This document shows, in pieces, positions 1-9,129 of a stretch of 26,248 bases of DNA. The notes beneath the pieces were generated by a model. That model was given only the letters and a program-made list of their open reading frames with translations, was not told where the DNA came from and made no database searches. The DNA comes from JBAZAX01 sp964568625 (lineage in GTDB: Bacteria > Babelota > Babeliae > Babelales > RVW-14): the NCBI GenBank assembly GCA_964568625.1, contig CAZMQG010000023.1, positions 1 to 26,248 of the forward strand, written 5' to 3'. Numbering within the stretch: position 1 is the first letter of the stretch; every line of letters starts with the position of its first letter. The translations under genes were made by a program, and so were the position numbers.

Positions 1-32
1 TGAAAGATTTTTAAAATTTAAAATCATTTTTA

Positions 33-61
33 TTGATTTAATATTTTTTAATATATATACA
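33..61 (+). promoter_or_regulatory. weak candidate promoter for the WD40-like gene
   Basis: TTGATT at 33-38 and TATACA at 56-61 are separated by 17 bases, each matching 4 of 6 consensus positions. The predicted transcript would start near 68, about 40 bases before the preferred ATG. The stretch is extremely AT-rich, so a chance match is likely. Confidence 0.3.
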
Positions 62-106
62 TTTTTTTAGATGGAAAAAATCAAAAAATTTAAAAAGGTG
101 GGATTA

Positions 107-3100
107 ATGAAAAAATTTTTATTTATAATACTTATAATCACAACATATTTTTTTGATTATCAAATTTATGCATCATCACTTGACGGAACATCAGGTATAA
201 TCTACAAAGCAATTCCACATGTTTTTCACAATGGGGAATTTTGCAAAGGTTTTGTTGCCTTAAAAAATGGCTTTACAGTTACTCCTAATTCGGGAGCCAG
301 ATTAAAAATGGAATCACCCGTCTCATTAGGTATGGATCTAAGAACAACTGGATCAATAATTCTTGAAAATAATCTTCGGTTGGATTCTGGATTTACATTA
401 AGCTCGAGTGGAACAATTTGCGGCAACGGATACTCTTTAATTTTAGACGGAAATTTAATTATTCCGGAAATGAGTTCAATCAAAATTACATCCAGTCTTA
501 CTATTGAAGGAAACGGACATACAATTTTGTTTGATAGCTTTGCCCAGCTTTTAACAGATTCTCATTCAACATTAACATTACGCAATCTAATACTAAAAAA
601 TGTGACTAACTCCTCTGGAAAATCCCCCATTGCAGCAAATGGAACAAACAGTAAAATTACACTCGATAACGTGCAATTTGCATTGAATGATAATTTTTAT
701 TTTAATATGGGAAGTTTATTTTTTCATAATGATGTTCTATTTTCAGGTGAAAATCAATTCATATACAGATCAAAACAACCCAGCTACATTACCCCAAAAA
801 GCACTTTATGTTTCGATATTGGATCAACACTTTTTTACTCACCTGGAAACTCAAATCAAAATTTGATCATACCTCAAGATAAATCTTCCAATCTTTTATT
901 TAATGGGGCAACGCTTCGAATAACTCCAACCGGAATGAATGTTTCAAATGGAAAGATATTATTTGAAAATCAATCAAACATAGATGCAGGAACTAAGATT
1001 ACCAACCCTTCTTTTACTATCCAAAATATAAATCATGCCCTAAATATTAGATCTGTTGATTGGAATTTCGCAGGAAAATTTTTGGCTACGGGCGGATGGG
1101 CTAATCATACCGACCATTTAAAAATCTACAGTTTTGATGCAGCATCATCAAATTTAAACTTAGTCAATGGACTAGAATTCGGTTCTTACACATGCACAGT
1201 TTATGCAGTAAGTTGGAGTCCGGATGGAGAATTCTTAGCCATTGGAGGATCGGGTGCAAAAAATGGTTCTGGTGGATTCAACAACCACGACAACCTAAGA
1301 ATTTACCAATTCGACACGGCATCATTCACATTAACACCCTTTACCAGTGTTGATTTTGGTATAACATCAACAATATATTCTATTGACTGGGGAGGAGCAG
1401 ATGATTACTACATTGCAATTGGCGGATCGGGAGCATTGGCTGTCGGAAATTTTAATAACACCCATAATTTAAGAATTTATCATTTTAACAAAAATAATAT
1501 AACGCTAGAACCAATTACAAGTTATGATTGCGGAGATCTGGTTAAAACAGCAAAATGGAATTTTAGCGGCGAGTATTTGGCTGTTGGCGGAAAAGAATCA
1601 AATACAATATGTAATCTGAATCTTTTTTATTTTGATCCAAACAAATATAATATTTCAGATAAAATTCAACTTAAGGACACACAAGTTTTCCGATCACCCC
1701 CATCAGACGCAACAATGATCACATGCGTAGATTGGAGTTCAGACAGTAAATATTTAGCATTAGGTGGAATAGAAGGCAGCAAGCCATCAGAAGTTTTTGG
1801 TGAAGTTAATATACTTATATATGAGTTTAATCCTGTAAGTGAAACGTTTTCGTTACTTACTTTCGCATCCGATGAATCTGTTCTTATTTCATACATAAAA
1901 TGGAATCAAAATAATAATTATTTAGCCTATGGGGGTGAAGAACCGGCTTATGGAGGCGACATCACATCCTTTTTATATTTTAATCCTAATACAGATTTCA
2001 TATTAAACTACTTAGGAAATGGCACTCTATATTCAATGAGCGGTGCATGGAACCCATTATACACAAATATATTTGCTAGCGGAGGAAAACCTGGTTTTAG
2101 ATCCTGGTTCACTCACTATGGTTCTAATCTTAAAATTAGTTCGTTTAATCAGGGGAGCTTCACGATTGCAGACAATAAGCCACTCACGACAACATATAAT
2201 ACATACGACGGTGCTTACTCTGTTGATTGGCGAAATGACGGAAATTATATAGCAACCGGAGGGCAAGGAGCATCGACTTGCGGAGGATTTAATAATACTG
2301 ATGAAATAAGAATTTATAGGTTCAATAACACATCTGAAAAGCTATCTGCCATTACAAGTCAAAAATACGGAACTCGTGTCTATGTTACAAACTGGAGTCC
2401 CGATGGGAAATATTTGGCTGTCGGTGGAAAAGGGGCAATCAACGGAGGCGGTTTTTCAAATACCAATCAAGTAAGGATATATGAATTTAAAAATGATAAT
2501 TTATATCCAATTACAAGTGTGTCCCTAGGAGCAGGGGCAACACTTTTTAGTATGAAATGGCATCCAAGTGGAAAATATTTAGCACTCGGATCTTATAATG
2601 CAGGTACAGTTGGAGCGTTTCCATCAGGTAATAATTTAAGAATTTACTCTTTTGATGGAGTTACTTTAACTGAAGTTACCAGCCTCAATCCAACTTATGC
2701 AGTAATGGGTGTTGACTGGAGTCATGATGGAAAATATCTTGCAATTGGAACTTTTAACTGCCCTTCAGATTATCCTGACAATCCATATTCACACAGTGTT
2801 TACAACCCAGGCAAACTTAGAATCTACGAATTTCAAAATTATTCCGCTCTAACACAAAAAGCAATTTATCCTAGCGCTAGTAGCAACATGGGTTTCTTTG
2901 GAGTATCTTGGGGCCCGGATAACCAGTATATAGCAGCAAATTATACCGCAATAGGAGGTTCTGGTTACTCAGGAAGTAGAACTGCCTCTTTTGCCTTCAA
3001 CGGAACAGATCTTACTCAATTCCGTGATTTTGACTACAGCAGCAGCGATGTTGCAGGTATAAGCGAAGTAAAAATAAGCCCCGACGGACAGAATGTAGCC

Positions 3101-3451
3101 TCTGTTTACCTAAGAGGATTATGGACTTGGAAATATTTTGGCAGCTTACTATTAGCTAACTTCATCGAAACTTTAAATACTTCAAAAGTTCCAGTGCAAA
3201 GATTTTTGCCATTTATAGGTAATTTTCAGGCATGGTCCGTATCATGGAGTCCAAATAGTAAGTATTTGGCTATAGCATACTTCAACACGGAAAACTCAGA
3301 TGTTCCACAAATTGCAATTTATAAAATAAGCAACAAAACAAATATCATGAATCCAAATAATAGTGGACTTGATTTTGGGCGATATGTCGACGTAAATGTT
3401 TTGAGTGGAGCACTGGTTAATGTAAATGGAATAGTTAATTACGCAAAGTAA
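107..3451 (+). CDS. large secreted WD40-like beta-propeller protein with beta-helix-like N-terminal region
   Basis: The start at 107 is preferred over the in-frame ATG at 71, because an AAGGTGGGA ribosome site lies just upstream and the protein then opens with a clean signal peptide (MKKFLFIILII, cleavage probably after IYA). Product about 1,114 residues. Residues ~25-310 are rich in short beta-strand repeats (for example SLTIEGNGHTILFD) resembling a parallel beta-helix. From ~311 to ~1,095 there are 14 WD40-like units of the form W-S-P-D-G-K-Y-L-A-x-G-G, most followed by a Gly/Asn-rich loop and an (N/K)LRIYxF strand. Fourteen units would make two seven-bladed propellers. Units are about 47-60 residues long, longer than ordinary WD40 repeats. 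Probably outside the inner membrane, as a surface or secreted binding scaffold; no catalytic motif seen. Substrate unknown. The fold call is firm for the repeats and tentative for the N-terminus. Confidence 0.85.
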   Translation: MKKFLFIILIITTYFFDYQIYASSLDGTSGIIYKAIPHVFHNGEFCKGFVALKNGFTVTPNSGARLKMESPVSLGMDLRTTGSIILENNLRLDSGFTLSSSGTICGNGYSLILDGNLIIPEMSSIKITSSLTIEGNGHTILFDSFAQLLTDSHSTLTLRNLILKNVTNSSGKSPIAANGTNSKITLDNVQFALNDNFYFNMGSLFFHNDVLFSGENQFIYRSKQPSYITPKSTLCFDIGSTLFYSPGNSNQNLIIPQDKSSNLLFNGATLRITPTGMNVSNGKILFENQSNIDAGTKITNPSFTIQNINHALNIRSVDWNFAGKFLATGGWANHTDHLKIYSFDAASSNLNLVNGLEFGSYTCTVYAVSWSPDGEFLAIGGSGAKNGSGGFNNHDNLRIYQFDTASFTLTPFTSVDFGITSTIYSIDWGGADDYYIAIGGSGALAVGNFNNTHNLRIYHFNKNNITLEPITSYDCGDLVKTAKWNFSGEYLAVGGKESNTICNLNLFYFDPNKYNISDKIQLKDTQVFRSPPSDATMITCVDWSSDSKYLALGGIEGSKPSEVFGEVNILIYEFNPVSETFSLLTFASDESVLISYIKWNQNNNYLAYGGEEPAYGGDITSFLYFNPNTDFILNYLGNGTLYSMSGAWNPLYTNIFASGGKPGFRSWFTHYGSNLKISSFNQGSFTIADNKPLTTTYNTYDGAYSVDWRNDGNYIATGGQGASTCGGFNNTDEIRIYRFNNTSEKLSAITSQKYGTRVYVTNWSPDGKYLAVGGKGAINGGGFSNTNQVRIYEFKNDNLYPITSVSLGAGATLFSMKWHPSGKYLALGSYNAGTVGAFPSGNNLRIYSFDGVTLTEVTSLNPTYAVMGVDWSHDGKYLAIGTFNCPSDYPDNPYSHSVYNPGKLRIYEFQNYSALTQKAIYPSASSNMGFFGVSWGPDNQYIAANYTAIGGSGYSGSRTASFAFNGTDLTQFRDFDYSSSDVAGISEVKISPDGQNVASVYLRGLWTWKYFGSLLLANFIETLNTSKVPVQRFLPFIGNFQAWSVSWSPNSKYLAIAYFNTENSDVPQIAIYKISNKTNIMNPNNSGLDFGRYVDVNVLSGALVNVNGIVNYAK

Positions 3452-3455
3452 AAGA

Positions 3456-3486
3456 TATAGAGGCTGCTTTAAACGCAGCCTCTATA
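3456..3486. terminator. bidirectional hairpin between convergent genes
   Basis: Perfect 12-bp inverted repeat (TATAGAGGCTGC at 3456-3467 and its complement at 3475-3486) with a 7-base loop. It starts 4 bases after the stop of the WD40-like gene and ends 2 bases before the stop of gpsA. Only a short T run follows on the minus strand and none on the plus strand, so it may act by stem strength. Confidence 0.75.
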
Positions 3487-3488
3487 AA

Positions 3489-4490
3489 TTAAATAAATTC
3501 ATTATCTAATGGCTGATTAATAATCCTATCCAATAAATTTTTAAATGATTTTCCTTCAAATACTATATCATACGTTCCAAGGCATACAGGTAAATTTAAT
3601 TTTTCGGAATCAATTATACGTTTTATCGTCTGAAGAGTATTAACACCCTCCGGAACAGCCGCAAATTGTTTTGAAAGCTCATTTAATGAGAGCCCCTGAC
3701 CAAGCATTCGTCCAAATTTAAAATTCTTACTTACAGTCGAACTGCAAGTTAAAAAAAGATCACCAAAACCGGATAAACCATAGGCTGTTTCTTGTTTACC
3801 TCCAAAATATTTCACCCAATAAACCATTTCAACCAGACATCGAGTCATTAGAAAAGCAATTGTATTCTCTCCAGAATCAAGGCTATGAGCAATGCCAATA
3901 GCCAGAGCAAAAACATTTTTAATCGCACCACCAACTTGAACACCATTAATATCATTTGAAATATACGGTTTAAAATAAGTATTTTTTAAGATATTGCAAA
4001 CCAATCCGGCAATCTCGACATCTTTGGACGCAATCACACAAGCTGTAAGCTTTTTTGCAGCCAAATCTTTTGCAAAATTAGGACCGGCAATAGACAAAAC
4101 TTTAGAATCAATGCCAAAAACATCACATACTATTTGACTTGGCAACATATTTGTTTCTTGTTCAATACCTTTGCTTGTCACAATAAATTTATGATTTTTG
4201 GAAACATAATGTTTAGCCAAAACTAAGATCGTTCTAATATACTTGACGGGAATAGCTTCAAATATAAATTCGCTTGATTGCATTGCAACTTGAATGTCAC
4301 ATGTAGGGCTAATTTTTGAATGAAGATTGACCCCAGGTAAAAAATCTTTATTTATTCTTGTTGATTCAATATCTTTGACAACATTAGATTCGTGACACCA
4401 CAGAATAACGTCATAGCCATTTTCTGCTAATAAATTAGAAAGAGCAGTTCCCCATGCGCCAGCGCCAAGAACCGTAACAATTTTTTTCAT
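3489..4490 (-). CDS. gpsA: glycerol-3-phosphate dehydrogenase [NAD(P)+]
   Basis: Reduces dihydroxyacetone phosphate to sn-glycerol-3-phosphate in the cytoplasm, supplying the backbone for phospholipids. The N-terminus has the Rossmann motif GAGAWGTAL (residues 9-17). AGPNFAKDLA near 135-144 matches the family G-P-S/N-F-A block, and GGAIKNV near 187-193 holds the expected catalytic lysine (Lys191). The substrate-side block YGLSGFGDLFLTCSS is also present. Length 333 residues is normal. An in-frame GTG at 4502 is possible, but the ATG at 4490 has a GAGGTG ribosome site nine bases upstream and gives the usual family N-terminus. It follows uppS with a 34-base gap on the same strand, so the two are probably co-transcribed as a small envelope-lipid operon. 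Confidence 0.95.
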   Translation of the reverse strand: MKKIVTVLGAGAWGTALSNLLAENGYDVILWCHESNVVKDIESTRINKDFLPGVNLHSKISPTCDIQVAMQSSEFIFEAIPVKYIRTILVLAKHYVSKNHKFIVTSKGIEQETNMLPSQIVCDVFGIDSKVLSIAGPNFAKDLAAKKLTACVIASKDVEIAGLVCNILKNTYFKPYISNDINGVQVGGAIKNVFALAIGIAHSLDSGENTIAFLMTRCLVEMVYWVKYFGGKQETAYGLSGFGDLFLTCSSTVSKNFKFGRMLGQGLSLNELSKQFAAVPEGVNTLQTIKRIIDSEKLNLPVCLGTYDIVFEGKSFKNLLDRIINQPLDNEFI

Positions 4491-4524
4491 AAACAAAGGC
4501 ACCTCGAATTATAAACACTAAAAA

Positions 4525-5211
4525 CTACTTGCCAAAATTTCTTGCAATATTGGTATAATCATCAATGCATTTTTGTAAACGTTCTTGGTTTACCTCTGGC
4601 CAAAAACAGTCAAGAAACATAAGTTCACTGTAGGCAGCCTGGAATGTAAAAAAATTACTTAATCTTGAAATTCCACTTGTCCTAATTATCAAATCGGGAT
4701 CAGGCAAACTTGATGCCCACATATAATTTCGCAAGATCTGTTCATCAATTTTATCAGCACTTACAGCACCACTGGCAACATCTTTGCAAAGATCTTTTAC
4801 AGCAGTTAAAATTTCTTGACGTCCACCATAACAAAAAAGAAAACTTAAAGTGAGATTATCAAAGTTTTTTGTTTCTTCTTCAATAGAATGTACAACATCA
4901 AGCGTATCTTTGGGGAACATATTTCTATCGCCAAGAAATTGTACACGTACACGATTTTGCAATAAATTCGCTTTATTTTCTTGTATCTGGTCGGGAATCA
5001 TTTTAAAAAGATAATCTTTTTCGGAATCACTTCGGTTAAAATTTTCAAGTGAAAAAATATAAATGGAAAGATATTTAATCTTATTTTGTAAACAAACAGA
5101 AATTGCCGCCTTAACAGACTGCCCACCTTTGCTATGTCCTAAAATAGCTTGCAACTTATTCTGTTTAGCCCAGCGACGATTACCATCAGGAATTATTGCT
5201 AAATGCTGCAT
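4525..5211 (-). CDS. uppS: isoprenyl transferase (undecaprenyl diphosphate synthase)
   Basis: Cis-prenyltransferase that elongates farnesyl diphosphate with isopentenyl diphosphate to make the C55 lipid carrier for peptidoglycan and LPS. The hallmark IIPDGNRRWAK (residues 6-16) contains the catalytic Asp9, and GHSKGG holds the conserved His26. LSFLFCYGGRQEI and PDLIIRTSG...RLSNF...YSEL are the later signature blocks, with the metal-binding Glu of YSEL near 196. Length 228 is slightly short for the family. Oddity: the motif normally reading S/G-G-E-x-R-x-S-N-F here reads SGISRLSNF, so the usual Glu is Ile181. Polyprenyl chain length cannot be read from sequence. The start has an AGGGAAGG ribosome site close upstream. 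First gene of the uppS-gpsA pair. Confidence 0.95.
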   Translation of the reverse strand: MQHLAIIPDGNRRWAKQNKLQAILGHSKGGQSVKAAISVCLQNKIKYLSIYIFSLENFNRSDSEKDYLFKMIPDQIQENKANLLQNRVRVQFLGDRNMFPKDTLDVVHSIEEETKNFDNLTLSFLFCYGGRQEILTAVKDLCKDVASGAVSADKIDEQILRNYMWASSLPDPDLIIRTSGISRLSNFFTFQAAYSELMFLDCFWPEVNQERLQKCIDDYTNIARNFGK

Positions 5212-5272
5212 AAACCTTCCCTAATGCTTCTTAAAATCAAGGATTTTAAATATGATAAACTTTGATAGATCA

Positions 5273-5300
5273 ATACTAAACAAAAAATCACAACTTGCAA
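5273..5300 (-). promoter_or_regulatory. weak candidate promoter for uppS-gpsA
   Basis: On the minus strand TTGCAA (5295-5300) and TAGTAT (5273-5278) are separated by 16 bases. Each matches 4 of 6 consensus positions. It is correctly oriented about 60 bases upstream of uppS. Confidence 0.3.
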
Positions 5301-5344
5301 ACACTAACCTATCGATTGCCAACAAATTTACCTTCTAATGATCC

Positions 5345-8300
5345 TTAGAGAATATTGATCTGGGCAACAATTTTCACATACATTTCTGTAAGATTGTCAT
5401 CTGAAGCAATATTTTCTCTAAAAACCTCAAGGTAATGCTTAAATATTTTATCATCTTTATCACCAAAGCGCATTAAATGATAAGAAAGCAATTTCCCCAT
5501 GTATACTAAATTTGATCTTCGTTGACATACAAATAACAACTGCTCAACTAAAGACTTTTCATAAGGCTTATCAGAAATGCCTATATCCTGAATTTTTTTA
5601 AAAAATTGTTCAGAAAGAAGACGGTCATCTATTCTTTTAAGAAACAAATTAACTACTCGAATTGTATTTTGATCAATTTGCGAGCTTGGAGAAGTAATAT
5701 CATTTAAATCTGAAATTAAATAAAAAAACAAAAGAGAAAGATTATTCACACACCCAAGCGACAAGTTTTCATCCAACATATCAATAAACTTTGTAAGTAA
5801 TTTACAAGATTCAATAGGCTTATTTGTTTGCTTATTAATTGCAGCATCATCAAGCAATTGCAATGCAGTTTTAGCCCCTGGTATCAAATTCGCCAATTTA
5901 ACTTTTCTGGCTATCATCCAATAAATTCGCAACTTTTCTTCCTGCCTAAATTCATCACCTGCAACCTCTAAATACTTTTCAATCTTTTTTTTATCTTCAA
6001 GTGTAAAATTAGCTTTTTCCAATAAATAAAAAACCATTCTAAACGCTGCATGTTTATTTCCTCCATTGGCAGAACGTTCATAATATTCCAACGCCATACC
6101 AATATCCTTAGACTTCTGAGCAATTTTTCCCCCCACTAAATCATTTTTAGGATCATAAAAACATCCTAAAAGGAACGCCGCATCTGCACTCCTGTCACAT
6201 ATTTTTAAAAGTAAATCTTTACCCTCTTTTGCTTTTTCAGGATTATCTGTAACAATTGCTGATCCTAAGTTATACATTATTAATTCGGAATTAGGAGAAA
6301 ATTTTAAAGCGAATCTAAGACACTTTAATGCACTCTGAACATCTTGCTTAAGTGTGTAAAAATAATTTCCAGCCAAATTACATGCCACACTCAAAACTTC
6401 ATCATTCTTATTAATTCCAGTTTTTTTATGTATTTCTACATACTGTGAAATCATATCAAAAAAATGTGGAATCAAACTCTCATAATCTCCAACAATTGTC
6501 TCTATTTTATTCAATAAACGTGATGAAACACTAAAACTTAACGCAGCAATAGCATGAATATTTCGTTGTTTTTGAGCTAAATTAATAAGACTATCGTATG
6601 CTCTTAAAATACCATGCCATCTATTTATTTCATGATCACCACTCGGACTACTTTTGCAAATACGCGTTACATAATGTTCCGCTGCCATAAAATTAAGCGC
6701 TGCTTTTTCAGCCTGCCCGTGAGTAGCAAAAAAGCTCGAAAGCATGTGACAAACTGTAATCTTAAAAAGAGTGTCCCTATCAGGATTTACATCGCATTCT
6801 GAATTTTCATGTAAAAAGGCCCGAACAAAATTATCAGAAATAGGTTTTGTAACAATTTCTAGCAACTCAATTAAATCCGGGCGACTTTCAAGCATTGGAA
6901 ATTCAGCTCCGTTTAAAGGGGTTGATAAAAATAACCAGCCTAATAGAATATTAACTCTCTGCGTTGACTTTTCAACTTCAATTCCATGAGTATAAAGATA
7001 TGCAAGAATAAAAATTGCAGATAAATTGTCCCTGATAGCAGAAACTTGTGTAAGTTTCTGAATTAAATACTGTCGTGTAAATTTAGAATGCTCAATACCT
7101 TCTGTAAGATCCATACGAATAAGAAGCGCATTTACATTAGGATTATCAATTTGTTTTAAAAGACTTTGCACAACAAAATCAAAATCAGTTAAATCTTTTT
7201 TTGGTAAATATTTTGCATTTTGACACAATGGAAATACATGCTCAAAAAATTCAATCGCTTTAGACATCTCGTCACTCTCTAACGCATGACGACCCTTGTA
7301 CCACCAAATAAGTTGTTCATTCCCAACTTGCTCAATCCAGTGTATGGCTTCTGAAAAATTTTTAGCTTTAAAATATAAATCTGCAAGATATTTAATTTGT
7401 TTCTCTTGAGGCTTGTAACCTTGTTTTAATGATAGAGATATAAAATGCAATGCTTTATCTATACATTCAGAATTTTCTGAACACAACATTCCCAATATAA
7501 ATATTGATTCTGGTTTCATAAGAGTTGGATTTTCATCAATACAAACACTAAGAAAATAAATAGCTTTTTTTACATCTCTCATTATTCCGCCATCAGAATA
7601 TTCATGATTTTCAGAATAAAAAACTCCAAGAAATTCACGTGCCATAAAAACACCCTTTTGAGCAAAATCTTCAAGTTCATTCAATAATGGATGTAAATAA
7701 TTAATTGGATTTTTTAAATCTTTAATTTTGTTAATCAATTCTGCAGCACGTTCAACTGGATCTAATTTAATTTCTTCTTTAGGTTGTTGTTGAACAAGTT
7801 CAGCTTTCTGAGGCTGTCGAACATGCTGTTTATGTTTTTCTTTTTTCTTTTTCTTCTCTTTATGTTTAGAAGTTTTCTTTGGTTGACCTTTTTTCAATTT
7901 TTCTGAATCACAAGATGAAAGCAAAGGCATATCAACAGTTGCATCAAAATAATCTGGCACAATCTTACATTTTGCGCATGGAATAACTTGGTCCAATGGC
8001 TTTGAAATATCCTGCAATAATTTTTGCATACAGACTTTAAGAGTTCTGGAATCGATTGGATATCGTCCATACAATATTTTATAGGCTTCACGATTAACAT
8101 ACGCTATCTGAGATAACTTATAAATAGCCGAATTTTCATAACGACTTCGTTCTGTTAAGAAAAACCAAACATTTGTACGTTTTTCAACCTTCATACTATC
8201 TCTAGATGATTTAAAAAGTAAGTACTCTTCTCTTAATTCAACAGGCAACATTCTTTCAAGCTTAACTTGCAGTTCAAAATATTCTTGTTTTATTTGTCTC

Positions 8301-8617
8301 TCTAAAAACAACAATTCTTTGGATAAATCCCTACGCCTGCGTCCAAATTCGGCAAGTTCTTGCATATCATGGGCGCTAGAAATTTTTTGAGCTAAATCAT
8401 CAATCTCTCTCAGCACATTATATCTTTGCAAAAGCAACATTTCTCTTGAATAACCACCTAATCTTTCAAGTGCTTTTATTTCTTCTTCAATCCTATACAT
8501 ATCAACTATAGTTTGAACATTTTGTTCACTAGAATCAGAAGTCTTCAATGCCATTCCATGCAAAGAAAACACAATATTAAAAACTATTGCAAAAATTAGA
8601 TAAAAATATTTCTTCAT
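5345..8617 (-). CDS. exported TPR/Sel1-like repeat protein
   Basis: About 1,090 residues, beginning MKKYFYLIFAIVFNIVFSLHG, a typical signal peptide with probable cleavage after HGMA. ATGs occur at 8620 and 8617; the GGGG ribosome site is better spaced for 8617. Residues ~40-130 are charged and helical, likely coiled coil. A Lys-rich stretch lies at ~245-272 (several KKKKK-type runs), followed by a Gln/Pro-rich linker. From ~290 to the end the protein is almost entirely helical, with Sel1/TPR-like units such as AAFLLGCFYDP, ALEYYERSANGGNKHAA and ADLYFKAKNFSEAIHWIE. Such solenoids bind other proteins; no enzyme motif was seen. Location is probably periplasmic, outer-membrane-associated or secreted. 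It is transcribed alone, 133 bases upstream of uppS. The alpha-solenoid call is firm; the partner is unknown. Confidence 0.8.
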   Translation of the reverse strand: MKKYFYLIFAIVFNIVFSLHGMALKTSDSSEQNVQTIVDMYRIEEEIKALERLGGYSREMLLLQRYNVLREIDDLAQKISSAHDMQELAEFGRRRRDLSKELLFLERQIKQEYFELQVKLERMLPVELREEYLLFKSSRDSMKVEKRTNVWFFLTERSRYENSAIYKLSQIAYVNREAYKILYGRYPIDSRTLKVCMQKLLQDISKPLDQVIPCAKCKIVPDYFDATVDMPLLSSCDSEKLKKGQPKKTSKHKEKKKKKEKHKQHVRQPQKAELVQQQPKEEIKLDPVERAAELINKIKDLKNPINYLHPLLNELEDFAQKGVFMAREFLGVFYSENHEYSDGGIMRDVKKAIYFLSVCIDENPTLMKPESIFILGMLCSENSECIDKALHFISLSLKQGYKPQEKQIKYLADLYFKAKNFSEAIHWIEQVGNEQLIWWYKGRHALESDEMSKAIEFFEHVFPLCQNAKYLPKKDLTDFDFVVQSLLKQIDNPNVNALLIRMDLTEGIEHSKFTRQYLIQKLTQVSAIRDNLSAIFILAYLYTHGIEVEKSTQRVNILLGWLFLSTPLNGAEFPMLESRPDLIELLEIVTKPISDNFVRAFLHENSECDVNPDRDTLFKITVCHMLSSFFATHGQAEKAALNFMAAEHYVTRICKSSPSGDHEINRWHGILRAYDSLINLAQKQRNIHAIAALSFSVSSRLLNKIETIVGDYESLIPHFFDMISQYVEIHKKTGINKNDEVLSVACNLAGNYFYTLKQDVQSALKCLRFALKFSPNSELIMYNLGSAIVTDNPEKAKEGKDLLLKICDRSADAAFLLGCFYDPKNDLVGGKIAQKSKDIGMALEYYERSANGGNKHAAFRMVFYLLEKANFTLEDKKKIEKYLEVAGDEFRQEEKLRIYWMIARKVKLANLIPGAKTALQLLDDAAINKQTNKPIESCKLLTKFIDMLDENLSLGCVNNLSLLFFYLISDLNDITSPSSQIDQNTIRVVNLFLKRIDDRLLSEQFFKKIQDIGISDKPYEKSLVEQLLFVCQRRSNLVYMGKLLSYHLMRFGDKDDKIFKHYLEVFRENIASDDNLTEMYVKIVAQINIL

Positions 8618-8674
8618 CATAACCCCATTTATTCTTTAATTTACAAAAAATTAGACACTAAATCATATACAAAG

Positions 8675-8702
8675 AATATAAATTAAATTTATAAATTGTA
8701 AA
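8675..8702 (-). promoter_or_regulatory. candidate sigma70-type promoter for the TPR/Sel1-like gene
   Basis: Minus strand TTTACA (8697-8702, 5 of 6) and TATATT (8675-8680, 5 of 6), spacer 16 bases. Transcription would start near 8668, giving a leader of about 50 bases before the ATG at 8617. Confidence 0.5.
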
Positions 8703-8966
8703 ATTTATAGTAAAAGATCCATTTTTTTTTGCAATTTTTCAATTTATATATTCGTTTTCTCTTGCAAAATTACGCATTAATTAATCATTTTTGGCGCAAA
8801 ATACATAGGTTTCTGTCAAAATAGTAAGAAATTCTACAATTTCATAAATATTTATAACTGAAAATACTCCAAGCAGGCAATATATAACTACATTAAGGAA
8901 TTAGCATTTTAAAGGCTTATTTAAAAACCTAACTTTTTCAACACTTCTTTAAATATTTATTTCCAT

Positions 8967-8994
8967 TTGACATATTTACAGTTTCTGCTAATAT
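8967..8994 (+). promoter_or_regulatory. candidate sigma70-type promoter for the HAD phosphatase
   Basis: Perfect TTGACA at 8967-8972 and TAATAT at 8989-8994, spacer 16 bases. Predicted start near 9000-9002 falls on an ATG that opens a 42-codon reading frame, so the transcript is either leaderless for that frame or has a ~125-base leader before the phosphatase gene. Confidence 0.6.
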
Positions 8995-9000
8995 CAGCAT

Positions 9001-9129
9001 ATGAATAAAAATTATATAAAATCTATACTTTTCGAATGCTCAAAGGTTAAAATACAACCGGGAGAGACAGCAAATCAGCAAATCAAGGATCTAGTAAATG
9101 ATCCATTTAGGGTGGGGAGAATACAATGA
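9001..9129 (+). CDS. possible 42-residue leader peptide (hypothetical)
   Basis: A short frame of 42 residues opens with ATG at 9001 (MNKNYIKSILFECSK...) and stops with TGA at 9127-9129, overlapping the ATG of the HAD gene as ATGA. It has no recognisable ribosome site. Its start coincides with the predicted transcription start, which would suit leaderless translation. The ATGA overlap is the usual arrangement for translational coupling. The peptide resembles nothing I recognise, and composition alone does not prove coding. It may equally be a non-coding leader whose main feature is the strong GGGGAGA ribosome site of the next gene. Confidence 0.3.
   Translation: MNKNYIKSILFECSKVKIQPGETANQQIKDLVNDPFRVGRIQ

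Larger units (their letters stand above)
8621..9000. other. AT-rich intergenic region between divergent genes
   Basis: About 380 bases with no coding potential I can support. It holds the candidate promoter for the TPR-like gene on the left and for the HAD operon on the right. The centre (about 8703-8966) is A/T-run rich, with short direct repeats of AAATTTATA near 8685-8710. I see no convincing hairpin, operator or RNA gene in it. Confidence 0.6.

Noticed and set aside
71..106. ATG at 71 as start of the WD40-like protein
   Set aside because: The extra 12 residues are Lys-rich ahead of the signal peptide, and the best ribosome site serves the ATG at 107.
2043..2266. Two short open frames inside the WD40-like gene, one on each strand
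   Set aside because: They are shadows of a clear coding frame whose repeats continue through the region.
8814..8819. TTGACA on the minus strand in the spacer before the TPR-like gene
   Set aside because: No acceptable -10 box at 15-19 bases; a better promoter exists nearer the gene.
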